A stretch of DNA of 64,000 nt from Blastocystis hominis. Its lineage: Eukaryota > Sar > Bigyra > Opalinata > Blastocystidae. The DNA lies in NCBI RefSeq assembly GCF_000151665.1, contig NW_013171823.1:186001-250000 (forward strand), read 5' to 3'. Each line of letters opens with the position of its first letter. The first letter of the stretch is position 1. Both the position numbers and the translations under genes were made by a program. This document shows positions 46,377 to 56,657 of this stretch, piece after piece. The notes under the pieces were generated by a model, which did not search any database, was not told the DNA's origin, and saw nothing but the letters and a program-made list of their open reading frames with translations.

Positions 46377-47737
46377 ATGAATAGACAGTTTAAGGATATT
46401 CCATCCTACCAGGAATCAGTAAGGTTGGCGAGGATTAAACATCTAGGCCGTTCCTGCGGATACAATTAGCTGCATTCATACTTCATGGAATAGTAGTCAC
46501 TTTGCTCTGACTTCTTGGAACGGAGAGGTGCTTTTCGCTGAATTGATGTTTGACACATAGGTGCGTTGTTACCAGGTGAATACGGCAAATGGAGGGATTC
46601 GTTCGCAAGGAGTTAGCTCGATATCTCTGGGAGTTCCGGCTACTTCCTGTTATTGGAACACGGTTTCGGCGTTTCTTATGCATCGAATGTAGAATAATTC
46701 ACAAGTTTTCGTTGGAAGTGGAGACGGAAAAGTTTTCCTTTGGAATTTGGAGTCTGGCTCTTCGAGTCCCCAGCAAATTGGTCAGGTATTCTATTTCGTA
46801 ATTTCTTTATCGTTTCCAGCACCAAGATGGAATCATTGCAATTTCAATCAACACAAAGACAAATCTGCTGACGGTCGGAAGTATTGATGGCGACGTTGGT
46901 GTATATGATATTCGTTCTCCCAACTCTGTTGTATGGCAAGTCCCTCTCGTTCTTTACACACTAGATTCATCTAAACGCCAAGCGCTCCTTAACAGCCTTG
47001 TGTAATGGGTACCGCATCCCCTCCTCTTTTCTATTCTTTTAGTGTGGACACCTCTCAATTCGCCTTCACAAACGGAAAAGACATCTTCATATACGATCTC
47101 TGCAACCCATCGCAAGCTTTTAAAGTGCATGTTCCGCCATCCTGCTCTCTAGACCTACTCCGTGGATGATAAAGATGCCTTTGCCACCTCGCTCGCCTTC
47201 TCGCCTACCAAGTATTTCGCGTATGGCATGATGAGCGGATTGGTGGTCGTGGAGTTTTTGTAGGCTCGGTGTTGCGAAGGTCACACGCAGAAATATCCCG
47301 TACAACGGTACAAAGAACGACACGCTTCGATTCCGCGTGGGGAAGCAGAATAATGTGCAGCATACCGTCTCGGGGTCAGGAAGGAGGAGTGTTTTGACGG
47401 CGTAGCATTTGCTTCCACAATCCGAGCGAGTATATTTTGACAGCGTCGGGAAACGGCTCGCTGGTGTTGTGGGACTGCGTGAGTCGCAATCGCGTGCAGG
47501 ACTTCGAAAAGGCGTAGAAATAGAGGAGAGGGATCGAGACAAGACAATCCAATGTGACGCATGGAATCACGGCGTGCTGCTGCTCGTATGATGGATCGCT
47601 GCTGGTGTATGCGAAGGGGTATGGATGGGATTTGGTAGAGCAGAGAAGGGGGCGTGAAGGGTAGGGAGCGCCGTCGACTGTTCCCTCATCGTATCCGATC
47701 AATCAAAACGTGGAGTTGTTCTGCAAACGATTAAATT
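46377..47737 (+). CDS. RAE1: mRNA export factor RAE1/GLE2, WD40 protein
   Basis: Exons joined by introns of 28-33 nt give MNRQFKDIPSYQES, AVPADTISCIHTSW..FALTSWNGE and VRCYQVNTANGG, matching the RAE1 block with GSWDNQVRCYEV. Later blades read VGSGDGKVFLWN, VGSIDGDVGVYDIRSP, FTNGKDIFIYDL, LAFSPTKYFAYGMMSGLVVVEF, then LTASGNGSLVLWD, ITACCCSYDGSLLVYAKGYGWDL and NQNVELFCKRLN. BUB3 is the close alternative; VRCYQV and the long C-terminus favour RAE1. Its role is mRNA export at the pore and spindle assembly. No genomic stop lies at the end: T 47737, four bases, TGTTTGTT predicts a poly(A)-made UAA after ..KRLN. Confidence 0.82.
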
Positions 47738-47741
47738 GGAG

Positions 47742-47757
47742 TGTTTGTTAGAAAAAA
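47742..47757. terminator. Shared 3'-end element, RAE1 / phosphoserine phosphatase
   Basis: TGTTTGTTAGAAAAAA. The plus half is a perfect octamer 4 nt after T 47737. The minus half reads TTTTTTCT, 4 nt after the minus T at 47762. The minus half is weak. Confidence 0.5.
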
Positions 47758-47761
47758 GGAG

Positions 47762-48512
47762 AAAGGAGGAGGAGGAGGGATAATAGATCGTGGAAGGATG
47801 CGATCACTAAGTCGCCCTGGCTTGAAACTGAAGGACGATCTTTTACTCCTGTAAAACAGATAAAGGCGTCCACTACGTCTTTTGTTTCCAGATCCGTTGC
47901 TCCGTCACCGATCATTACGCTCTCTTTCTCTCCAATATGGGCGAAAACCTCTTCAATTTCAAGGCATTTGCCCCTGGGATTGTTTATAAGCCGAGAACGA
48001 TCAAAGCCACTGTATAAACCATTCGAAAAGTAGATTTCATTACACAAAACATGATCGTGTGGAATACCTAGCTTGTCGCTCACTGGAAATACAAGCTGAT
48101 TATGACACTGAATACAATCATACATGTGATATGCCTCCGCTCACAAGATACACCAATTTCCGGTTGTTCTGCAAATAGGAAATAAACTCTTTCACGCCAG
48201 ATGTGAGGGTCGGATTCCAGTTTCTTAAAAATGAAGTCATCTGCTCGATTGTGGGATGCAGCAAGTTCATTCGCTTTTCAAAACCTTCTACATAGGATAT
48301 TTCGCCCGCCATTGCCCTTGGTTTGAAACGATATCCATTCTATACTGGTTAGTTATGGAGCAGACCTCCTTATACTTGCCCAAATACCGTGCGAACTCAT
48401 CGAGCCCTTCTTCATGTATAAGGGTACTGTCTACATCCAAAAAGAAGCATTGCGCATTTCGCAAAACTTGGATGGCCTTTTGTGGGTGAAGTCCTTTCAA
48501 ATGTGTTATCAT
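47762..48512 (-). CDS. SerB: Phosphoserine phosphatase
   Basis: HAD-superfamily motifs are in the expected order: FLDVDSTLIHEEGLDEFAR (catalytic Asp pair), EISYVEGFEKRMNLLHP, LVYLVSGGI (motif II Ser), LCNEIYFSNGLYSGFD, GKCLEIEEV (motif III Lys) and VMIGDGATDLET (motif IV Asp pair), with FICFTGVKDRPSV at the end. It removes the phosphate in the last step of serine synthesis. Three or so introns of about 30 nt occur. The end is either T 47762 (poly(A)-completed) or the TAA at 47748, which would add SPFF. The start is ATG 48512, divergent from the SelT-like gene. Confidence 0.93.
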
Positions 48513-48628
48513 GCTCTATATTTGGAGTGCTGAGGCTATCTCGAACCACTGATCTTTCTCCCTTTTAAAAACTATAGTCAAAAACAATAGAACAGTTCGC
48601 ATTTCCATTCATTTTGTTATTATTTCGA

Positions 48629-49239
48629 ATGGAAGAAAGTATGCTCTATGTGTTGTTTCCTATATAGCATTCAATAGACAGCCAACGCAGGAACAGAAAG
48701 CAAAAAAGGACAACATTCTTGTCAAAACCTGCATTGATCCTGTTGCCGTGAAAACATACGAAGATTTAAAGGCTCTGCTTGAAACCAAGTATCCTGGTAG
48801 ATTCACCTATACACATGAGATCTATCCGCTCCCATTCTGGAGGGATGTACTATCTTTGAGTCATTTATTTAGTATAGATCGTAAGCCGTATGTGCAATGC
48901 TATTTTTGCGCTCTTCTGCTTGATTTTAGTAGCCATCCTGATTGTTCCATTTTTTCTGTGTGTCCATCCTAGATTCCCAAAACCCCTTACTCCTATCTGA
49001 TCTCTAAGGAGTTCTTGACCATGTTCCGGGAAAAGAAGTTCTACATCATGGGAGTTGTGGCTGTTTTGAACTATCTCTGTGAGTATCTTCAGAAGTCGGG
49101 CGCTTTCGAAATTTATTTTAACGGTATTAGCTAGATAATGTGTGTGTAACGCCTAGATAAGCTGGTGAGCAGCAAACTGGCCAGTGGCGATTACCCTGAA
49201 GAGGAAACCATTACGAACTTCATTGACAAACAAGAGTGA
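48629..49239 (+). CDS. SelT-like (Rdx/selenoprotein T family) protein without redox motif
   Basis: ATG 48629 plus 10 nt, a 29-nt intron, then a segment containing NILVKTCIDPVAVKTYEDL and ETKYPGRFTYTHEIYPLP aligns with the SelT thioredoxin-like fold (KFQICVSUGY..F..Y..YP.I...NYP). It continues with a TM segment (MCNAIFALFCLIL), KKFYIMGVVAVLNYL and KSGAFEIYFN-DKLVSSKLASGDYP, which matches the SelT C-terminus closely. SelT proteins are ER oxidoreductases. Here CxxU is replaced by CIDP, so the second redox residue is proline. The stop is TGA at 49237, its T four bases before TGTTTCTT. Confidence 0.78.
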
Positions 49240-49241
49240 TT

Positions 49242-49256
49242 TGTTTCTTCCAAACA
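49242..49256. terminator. Shared bidirectional 3'-end element, SelT-like / NSP1
   Basis: TGTTTCTTCCAAACA. Plus half TGTTTCTT is 4 nt after T 49237. Minus half TGTTTGGA is 4 nt after the minus T at 49261. Confidence 0.65.
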
Positions 49257-49258
49257 CG

Positions 49259-52200
49259 TTATTCCAATCCTCTCAATTCTGACAGTCGCTTGTTTATCTC
49301 TGTAACGTTCCGCTCGATCCACCGCAGCGAGTTGTAGTGGGCATCCACGATCGTGGAGAGATTGTCCTGACGACCTGTCGCTCCGTGTTCTCCCAGCCGA
49401 TCCACGCGATCCTCGATCTCCTGCACGCCCTTCTCCACCTTCTTCACATCGGAGTAGAGCTGCGAAATCTGGGTATGGACAGACTGTGACTTGTCGGTAG
49501 ACTGATGCGACGCATGATCCGAGTCCAGCTCCTTCTCCATTTTCTACGAATCAGCACAGAATAAAAAGACGCACAGTCAGAGAGTCTTCAAGTTGGTCTT
49601 GGTGGCGCTTGATGTTCATGAGAACTTCTTTGTATGTGCTCTGACGATGCTATTTGTAAGGAACGCAAGCTGGAATGACCTGGATGCTGGAAATGCTGGC
49701 TTCGAGCTTTTGCAAAAGTGTGAAGTAGTTCTGGATCTTCAGATCGGTATCTCGGACTTGTCTGCACATCGATACAAACTGGCCTGCCTGTTTCTCTAAA
49801 GAAGTGTTCCAGCCTTCTAAGACCTCGCGCAATGTGCTCGTTTTCATGTCTACTAATAATATCTATTGCATCCAAATGTACCATCGGAACTGAAATCAGG
49901 AGTAGGGGAAACAGATTTGGGCGTTTCTTCAGACTTTGGAGCTTCTCCTGGCTTCGCAGCATCCGCAGGCTTCGCTCCGAAACTAAAAGCGGGCTTCGAG
50001 GCATCTCCAGGTTTGGCAGCATCACCCGCACCTCCGAAACTAAAAGCAGGCTTTGAGGCATCGGCAGGCTTCGAGGCATCAGCAGGCTTTGAAGCGTCAG
50101 CCGCACCTCCGAAACTAAATGTGGACTTAGGGGCATCAGCAGGCTTCGCAGCATCAGCAGGCTTCGCTCCGAAACTGAAAGCGGGCTTCGCAGCATCAGC
50201 AGGTTTGGCAGCATCAGCAGGCTTTGCTCCAAAACTGAAAGCGGGCTTCGAGGCATCTCCAGGTTTGGCAGTGTCGGCAGGCTTCGCTCCGAAACTAAAA
50301 GCAGGCTTGGCACCATCAGCAGGCTTTGAAGCGTCAGCCGCACCTCCAAAACTAAATGTGGACTTAGGGGCGTCAGCAGGCTTTGAAGCATCAGTCGCAC
50401 CTCCGAAACTAAAAGCGGGCTTCGAGGCATCGCCTGATTTTGCAGCATCTCCAGGCTTTGCTCCAAAACTAAAGGCAGGTTTGGCAGCATCGCCTGGTTT
50501 TGTAGCATCTCCAGGCTTCGCTCCGAAACTGAAAGCGGGCTTGGCACCATCAGCAGGCTTTGAAGCATCAGTCGCACCTCCAAAACTAAAAGCAGGCTTT
50601 GAGGCATCAGCAGGCTTTGAAGCATCAGCAGGCTTCGCTCCGAAACTAAATGTGGACTTAGGGGCGTCAGCAGGCTTTGAAGCATCAGCAGGCTTCGCTC
50701 CGAAACTGAAAGCGGGCTTCGAGGCATCTCCAGGTTTGGCAGTGTCGGCAGGCTTTGCTCCGAAACTAAAGGCAGGTTTGGCAGCATCGCCTGGTTTTGA
50801 AGCATCAGCCGCACCTCCAAAACTAAAAGCGGGCTTGGCACCATCAGCAGGCTTTGAAGCGTCAGCCGCACCTCCGAAACTAAAAGCAGGCTTTGGAGCG
50901 TCAGCAGGCTTTGCAGCATCGGTAGGTTTCGCGGGATCAGCAGGCTTTGCTCCGAAACTAAAAGCGGGCTTTGTAGCATCAGCAGGCTTTGAAGCATCGC
51001 CAGGTTTGGCAGGGTCTACAGGCTTCGCTCCGAAACTAAAAGCAGGTTTGGCAGCGTCGGCAGGTTTCGTAGCATCAGCAGGCTTTGAAGCATCACTTAT
51101 ACCTCCAAAACCAAAAGCAGGCTTCGCTGTATCTCCAGGCTTTGAAGCGTCAGCAGGCTTTGAAGCATCTCCAGGCTTCGTTCCAAAACTAAAAGCAGGC
51201 TTCGCAGCATCGGCAGGTTTCGCGGGATCAGCAGGCTTTGCTCCGAAACTAAAAGCGGGCTTCGAGGCATCAGCGGGCTTTGAAGCATCCGTATTAGGAG
51301 TAGTTTGCGTAGTACTATTATTGCTGGTATTTGTACCAACTGGATTGTTAACACTGTTCATTTGACCAAAGCTAAATCCGCCTCCAGTATTAGTATTGTT
51401 TTGACCAAAACCACTTCCAGAGTTCGTATTGGTATTAGGTTGGTTCGCACCAGCAGCTTGACTATTATTGTTTTGACCAAAGCTAAATCCGCCTCCAGTA
51501 TTAGTATTGTTTTGACCAAAACCACCTCCAGTATTAGTATTGTTTTGACCAAAACCAAAGCCACCTCCAGTATTAGTATTGTTTTGACCAAAGCCGCCTC
51601 CGTTATTGGCATTGTTTTGACCAAAGCCGCCTCCAGTATTAGTATTGTTTTGACCAAATCCACCTCCATTATTATTACTATTGTTTTGACCAAAACCAAA
51701 GCCGCCTCCATTATTGGTGTTGTTTTGACCAAAGCCGCCTCCGTTATTGGTGTTGTTTTGGCCAAAGCCACCTCCATTATTGGCATTGTTTTGACCAAAG
51801 CCAAAGCCACCTCCATTGTTATTATTGTTCTGGCCAAATCCAAAGCCACCTCCGTTATTATTACTATTGTTTTGACCAAATCCAAAGCCACCTCCAGTAT
51901 TAGTGTTGTTTTGACCAAATCCACCTCCATTGTTGTTTTGACCAAAGCCGCCTCCATTATTGTTCTGGCCAAATCCAAAACCACCTCCGTTATTGGTGTT
52001 GTTTTGACCAAAGCCGCCTCCATTGTTGTTTTGACCAAAGCCACCTCCATTATTGTTCTGGCCAAATCCAAAGCCACCTCCGTTGTTATTATTGTTCTGG
52101 CCAAATCCAAATCCGCCTCCATTGTTATTACTATTGTATTGACCAAGGTTCGTTTACTGTTAGAGCTACTTGTAGATGAAAGGNNNNNNNNNNNNNNNNN

Positions 52201-52937
52201 NNNNNNNNNNNNNNNNNNNNNNNNNNNNNNNNNNNNNNNNNNNNNNNNNNNNNNNNNNNNNNNNGTGGGACATACCCGGGTCTGGAATCGTGAGGGTTAT
52301 TATTGTTCTGGCCAAAACCAAAGCCACCTCCGTTGTTATTGTTGTTTTGACCAAAACCGCCTCCATTGTTATTATTATTGTTTTGTCCAAAACCAAATCC
52401 ACCTCCGTTATTGTTGTTGTTCTGGCCAAAGCCAAATCCGCCTCCATTATTGTTATTTTGACCAAATCCAAAGCCACCTCCATTGTTATTATTTTGACCA
52501 AAACCAAAACCGCCTCCATTATTGTTATTTTGGCCAAAACCGCCTCCATTGTTGTTTTGGCCAAATCCACCTCCAGTATTGTTTTTCTGACCAAATCCAA
52601 AGCCACCTCCATTATTATTATTTTGACCAAAACCACCTGCGTTGTTTCCATTCATACCGAAGCCACCTCCCCTATTAAATCCCATTCCACCGTTATTTTG
52701 ACCAAAGCCACCATTATTCTGGCCAAAACCACCATTATTCTGGCCAAAACCACCATTGTTTTGACCAAAGCCACCATTGTTGTTCTGTCCGAATCCACCA
52801 TTGTTGTTCTGTCCGAATCCACCATTATTTTGTCCAAAGTTGTTTCCGCCTCCAAATAAGCTATTGCCGTTATTTCCAGCCCCGGAAAAGTTAGATCCTC
52901 CAAAGCCAGTTCTGGAATTTCCAAAAGAACCCAACAT
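49259..52937 (-). CDS. NSP1: FG nucleoporin NSP1/NUP62
   Basis: The N-terminal part (52937-51370) is built of GFGFGQNNNN and GGFGQNN repeats. The central part (51300-49950) has regular KPAFSFGAKPADA units, strikingly like the FSFG spacers of yeast Nsp1. The C-terminal coiled coil, joined by 30-32 nt introns, reads DMKTSTLREVLEGWNTSLE, QVRDTDLKIQNYF, HRQSTYKEVLMNIKRHQ and KKVEKGVQEIEDRVDRLGE, as in the NUP62 domain that pairs with NUP54/NUP58. It forms the central permeability barrier of the pore. The stop is TAA at 49259. An 81-base N gap (52184-52264) lies in the FG region; bases next to it do not fit the repeat, so this part of the frame is unreliable. Confidence 0.88.
49950..51300 (-). repeat. 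KPAFSFGAKPADA tandem coding repeats
   Basis: More than 30 near-identical units of about 36-48 bp with scattered silent changes. The opposite strand stays open for 499 codons because of the repeat and is not a gene. Confidence 0.9.
52184..52264. other. Assembly gap (N run) inside NSP1
   Basis: 81 Ns. About 40-45 bp on the left and 30 bp on the right break the FGQNN repeat. Confidence 0.99.
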
Positions 52938-53138
52938 GGTTTATTACTTGTAAAGTGACAACAAGAATAATGATCGGGGTTTGATTCTTTGTTGTTAATA
53001 TAGATTTTGAAAAAAGATCAACGTGTAGATCCCTATTTTGTCCTTTTGCTTTTTATCTCAATTCCTGAACAAAGAATCGTAGGCAGCTTAATGAACTCTA
53101 TCATCAAGCTTTTAGGCATTATTTAGATTAGACTTTGC

Positions 53139-54214
53139 ATGGATTTTAAGTTATATACAGCCGCTCAAGGGGTAGCTCATGGATTCGACAAGTTTGTGTG
53201 CATTAGCTGTCTCTTTCTGTTTGGGGATATCTGCTTGATAGCGGGATTTATAATGCTTTTTTCTCCTGATACCAGGCAGTATAATATTCAAAAGTATTGT
53301 GTTTTATTGTCTTTTTACTAGATATAATGACGCTGTAGTAACATGGAATAATAGCCATTTTAGCGAATTTAGCGGATCGAGCTTTTTCTGTAGAATACAA
53401 AACAATAATCATTCAATTCTCCCCGTATCATCTTCCTATGGGACCTATTATCCATACCGTGATACTTGCGATCTAAAAGGAGATCAGTCATGTCTTTCGT
53501 ATCCAATTCTATACCATTCCGCTGTGATTCCTGTTTCAAGCTCAGAATTCCATAGTATCACTCTTTTTAGCCAGAAGAATAATTCGGCTGTTTCATCATT
53601 TTTCGATATAACAATTCCGAATTCTCAGGAATTTATAGTGTCTAGAAACAATATTGGCTGTTCAGAAGGCAGTCAGTAGGATATTTGTGTCGGAATTGAA
53701 CATAGAGCGACTTGTAGCTCTCTGTGCTCTGCAAAAGGAGGCACGTGGAACCAAACCGATCACTCTTGTCATATTGTTGGCTATCTTAGTAATCTGTGTG
53801 TTCGGATCAAGCGAAACGAAGCGAATTGGGTAGTAGATGATCCTCCGTCAATTCTTTCGCTTCCAATTGATTTTTAGTTTATTTGAACTCAACTCAGATA
53901 AGACGGATACCGGTTGTTGGTATGATTTTGGTGCCAATATCCAGTCCTTGGCCACTTCTCAAAAGTGGTTAACATCTGTGTATGTTTCTGCCCCCACACA
54001 GAATCTCACGGTCGAGATTCGCCATGCTGCCGATCCGGAGGTGCGAGTGAGTGCAATCACTTATGGCTGCAGCTCTCAGAACCAAGAAAGCACGCAATGT
54101 CTTGGACTTCCAAAGTCTAGTTCCTATGATACCATAACAATTCTTTTGTGTGTTGGATTTCTATCTGTGTGTTGTGAAATTGGAGTAAGCGATCTGCTGG
54201 AAATTGAATCATAG
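53139..54214 (+). CDS. Two-TM Cys-rich membrane protein, unknown
   Basis: The first exon encodes a cytosolic start and a TM segment (FVCISCLFLFGDICLIAGFIML). After a 45-nt intron comes a long presumed luminal or extracellular domain (ILPVSSSYGTYYPYRDTCD, CSSLCSAKGGTWNQTDHSC, CWYDFG) with paired cysteines and N-glycosylation sites. A second TM (TITILLCVGFLSVCC) lies before the TAG at 54212. An intron of about 42 nt near 53640 and another near 53830-53880 are needed; the second is unresolved. The layout suggests a receptor-like or assembly protein; I cannot name the family. It is divergent from NSP1 (about 200 bp). Confidence 0.55.
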
Positions 54215-54241
54215 AGTTATTTCTTATACAAAAAGTCCACC

Positions 54242-54707
54242 ATGTCTTCTTCTTCTTCTTCTTCTTCTTCTTCTTCTTCTTCTTCTTCTTCTTCTTCTTC
54301 TTCTTCTTCCTGCATTACTGAGCCCCCTGTCCAAGCATCGTCTTGTTTTGGCTTCTTGTAGGGGTTGATCCGTAGCAACAGAGCCAGCTCAGTCTGCCCA
54401 TGCGCTTCAACTCGCGGTGAATTTTGCAACAGAAGTGCCAGCGGAGGCTCCGATCGAAATCCCATTGGACTCTCCCATGAAAAAAACGGAGAATCTTCCG
54501 ATCCTGGAACAGAGGGAAGCCGTTCAGGAGAATGATGCTCTGTTTTACGATCGATCTCCTTGCGCAGAAGCTTTGGTGCACATTTCATACACTGAAGCAC
54601 AGAATGACTTGGATATGGAGGGAAATTGCTCATTGCAGCATGCAGAAAGTAATTATTCGAGCCACTATGGAGGAAATGCGTATGAAGGATACGAAGAGGG
54701 AATATAG
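54242..54707 (+). CDS. Possible small acidic protein, strand uncertain
   Basis: A plus-strand frame (visible from about 54380 as EPAQSAHALQLAVNFATEVP) runs to TAG 54705 and is followed by TGTTTGTT at 54729-54736, the expected gene-end signal. An upstream ATG at 54242 would give a poly-Ser start from the TTC repeat, but I could not find an intron that joins it in frame. The minus strand is also open for 185 codons (54774-54217), ending in poly-Glu. The plus-strand motif makes plus the better guess. Confidence 0.35.
54244..54309. repeat. (TTC)n microsatellite
   Basis: About 22 tandem TTC/CTT units, poly-Glu if read on the minus strand. Confidence 0.95.
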
Positions 54708-54728
54708 AAAAGTCCTTTTCTATCTGCT

Positions 54729-54736
54729 TGTTTGTT
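54729..54736 (+). terminator. TGTTTGTT 3'-end motif before SLX1
   Basis: A perfect plus-strand octamer 22 nt beyond a TAG and 30 nt before the SLX1 ATG. Confidence 0.5.
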
Positions 54737-54765
54737 TCACTAAATGAAGTGGTTCGAGTGGAGGG

Positions 54766-55532
54766 ATGCCTCACTACTGCTATTTGCTACGTTCGTTAAA
54801 CGAGAAGTATAGAAACTCAACATATATCGGATATACTGTTAATCCTAAAAGAAGGATTAGGCAGCATAATCGAGAGGTTTTTAAGGCAGAGGGTTGGATA
54901 ATAAATAGATTAAGAATGGAGCTTTCAAGACTCATCGAGCCATGCCTTGGGAAATGATTTGTGTCGTCTGCGGATTTCCAGACAAGAGGGAAGGCCTGCG
55001 ATTTGAATGGGCGTGTCGACTTTTATAAGATTTTCGATTTTCTAGGGCAACATCCTGTTCATAGCAAAATCTGTCGTGAATTTATATCTGCAACGCTAGA
55101 GAGACGTCGAAAGTACATCTCGAAGCTGGAGATTGCTCTACGGATGGTTTCGGTGTATTTCTTCTATGACCTAGTTATCTCATTCCCCTTGGAGTGAAAT
55201 GGATCTTTCCATGATAATAACAAACTATACAGTATTCAATGAAGCCCAACTGCTGTATAGTAGTTTCCTTTCGTCCTTACAAGTGTTAAATCAGCCTCTG
55301 CAGTACTTATATGAGGACGATAAGATGGAGGACGATGAGATGGAGGACGATGACACGGAGGACGATGAAATGGAGGATAATGAGATGGAGGACGATGACA
55401 CGGAGGACGTAGAGCAAATCACAGAACAGGTGAAAGACTTCTCCAAATCTACAGCGATTCAAAACTCTAACTTTAATCCATATTTGGATCTGTACATTCC
55501 GAACAACTACTGCCCGTCATTTACTGTAAAAT
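54766..55532 (+). CDS. SLX1: Structure-specific endonuclease SLX1 (GIY-YIG), RING-less
   Basis: The GIY-YIG domain shows YLLRSLNEKYRNSTYIGYTV, NPKRRIRQHNREV, then across a 29-nt intron FKTHRAMPWEMICVVCGFP and GLRFEWAWQHP with introns of 28-31 nt. These are SLX1 signatures, including the catalytic Arg and the FEWAWQ helix. SLX1 with SLX4 cuts branched DNA such as Holliday junctions. The family's C-terminal RING/PHD-type zinc finger is missing; instead there is an acidic repeat (MEDDEMEDDDTED, about 55330-55410) and a tail ending ..SFTVK at T 55532, 4 nt before TGTTTATT. A genomic TGA occurs three codons later. Confidence 0.85.
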
Positions 55533-55536
55533 GGAA

Positions 55537-55544
55537 TGTTTATT
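55537..55544 (+). terminator. TGTTTATT motif at SLX1 end
   Basis: A one-mismatch octamer 4 nt after in-frame T 55532. Confidence 0.5.
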
Positions 55545-55562
55545 GAACAAAGAGGGGTGCAA

Positions 55563-56392
55563 TTATGTGCGAATCGAAAAAATAAGATCCACAAATTTAT
55601 CATAAGACATATTGACTCTTCCAGATTCATCTCTATCTAGCTCCATATATCGAATTTGAGAGAGCTGTAACTCAGTTACTAGCTACACGATAGTGCGACC
55701 ACACAAGACCATTACCTTAATGAACTCATCCATTGATATTGATCCAGAACGATCTGTATCGGAGGAAAAGAATACAGTTTGATATGTAGTAGGAGATAAG
55801 TTGATACTAGGTGTTACCTACCTCGCTGAATTATACCCTATCATAATAAGAGCCTGTTGGAGCTCGCCGAAATCAATAGATCCGCTTTTGTCTGTGTCAA
55901 AGTAATCAAAAGCTTCCTTCCACCTCCAAACTTCATCGATTAAAGACTTGAACTCTTCAAATTCTAGCTGACCACTAGTGTCAAATAGGGACTCCATACA
56001 TACTTCCGATTTCTATCATGCTTAGCAAGCAGAATATTTACAGTAGGAAGAGAAAACTGGAGGCCTCCAACACTCAAAGCACTTTGTAATTCTTTACAAT
56101 CAAGTTTTCCGCTACATCTTATGAACTCCCAGCAGACACACTTTTTATTTAAATCGACCATGTTGTATATAAAATATGCACTGCGTTCAGCAGTATCCGA
56201 TTCTTCTGACTTGGGAGGTTCACCTACAATGGGAATCCACAACGGATAATACTCTCCCCAAGTCGGCAATGACAGTGAGGACACTATAATTAAAAGCAGA
56301 GGAAAACTTCCTACCAAATCTATAATAGTATCATTAACCGAAGTAACCATGCCTCCACAGTTGCTACAGGTTACCATCCATGGTTTGCTCAT
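55563..56392 (-). CDS. Penta-EF-hand-like calcium-binding protein
   Basis: After an N-terminal segment with a CSNCGG motif come EF-hand units: YNMVDLNKK, SGKLDCKELQSAL, LLAKHDRNRS..LEFEEF, YFDTDKSGSIDFGELQQAL, SSDTDRSGSISMDEF and MELDRDESGRVNMSYDKF. Alternating helices and loops with Asp-x-Asp-x-Ser-Gly calcium ligands fit the PEF family (sorcin, peflin, calpain small subunit). Introns are about 30-50 nt and some junctions (55800-55830) are approximate. The stop is TAA at 55563. Probably a Ca2+ sensor that moves to membranes. Confidence 0.75.
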
Positions 56393-56657
56393 TCAAAGAG
56401 GAAAGAACCAAGATCACCAAAGAGAAAATAAAAAAGTACTTTCTGTACGAGATAAGAATAGTCTTTCACCTAATCAAGGGATTTAGAGAGAATTATTATT
56501 GAGAGAGTAGAAAATATGCATGACGATGAAGCACTGAAAAAGGGATATCAACAAATAGGGATAAAAGGAAGTGATTAGAAAGATAGAAAAAGTACAAAAA
56601 ACAGGGAAATAACGGCTACTCAATCGAACTGGGTTGTATTCTTCATATTATATTTTA

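Noticed and set aside
46483-47737. BUB3 instead of RAE1
   Set aside because: Close paralogue; the N-terminal TSWNGE-VRCYQV block and the extended C-terminus fit RAE1 better, though not decisively.
49866-51365. 499-codon plus-strand ORF (ASAGFEASAAPPKLKAG repeats)
   Set aside because: Antisense of the NSP1 FSFG repeat; NSP1 is supported by splicing and a conserved coiled coil.
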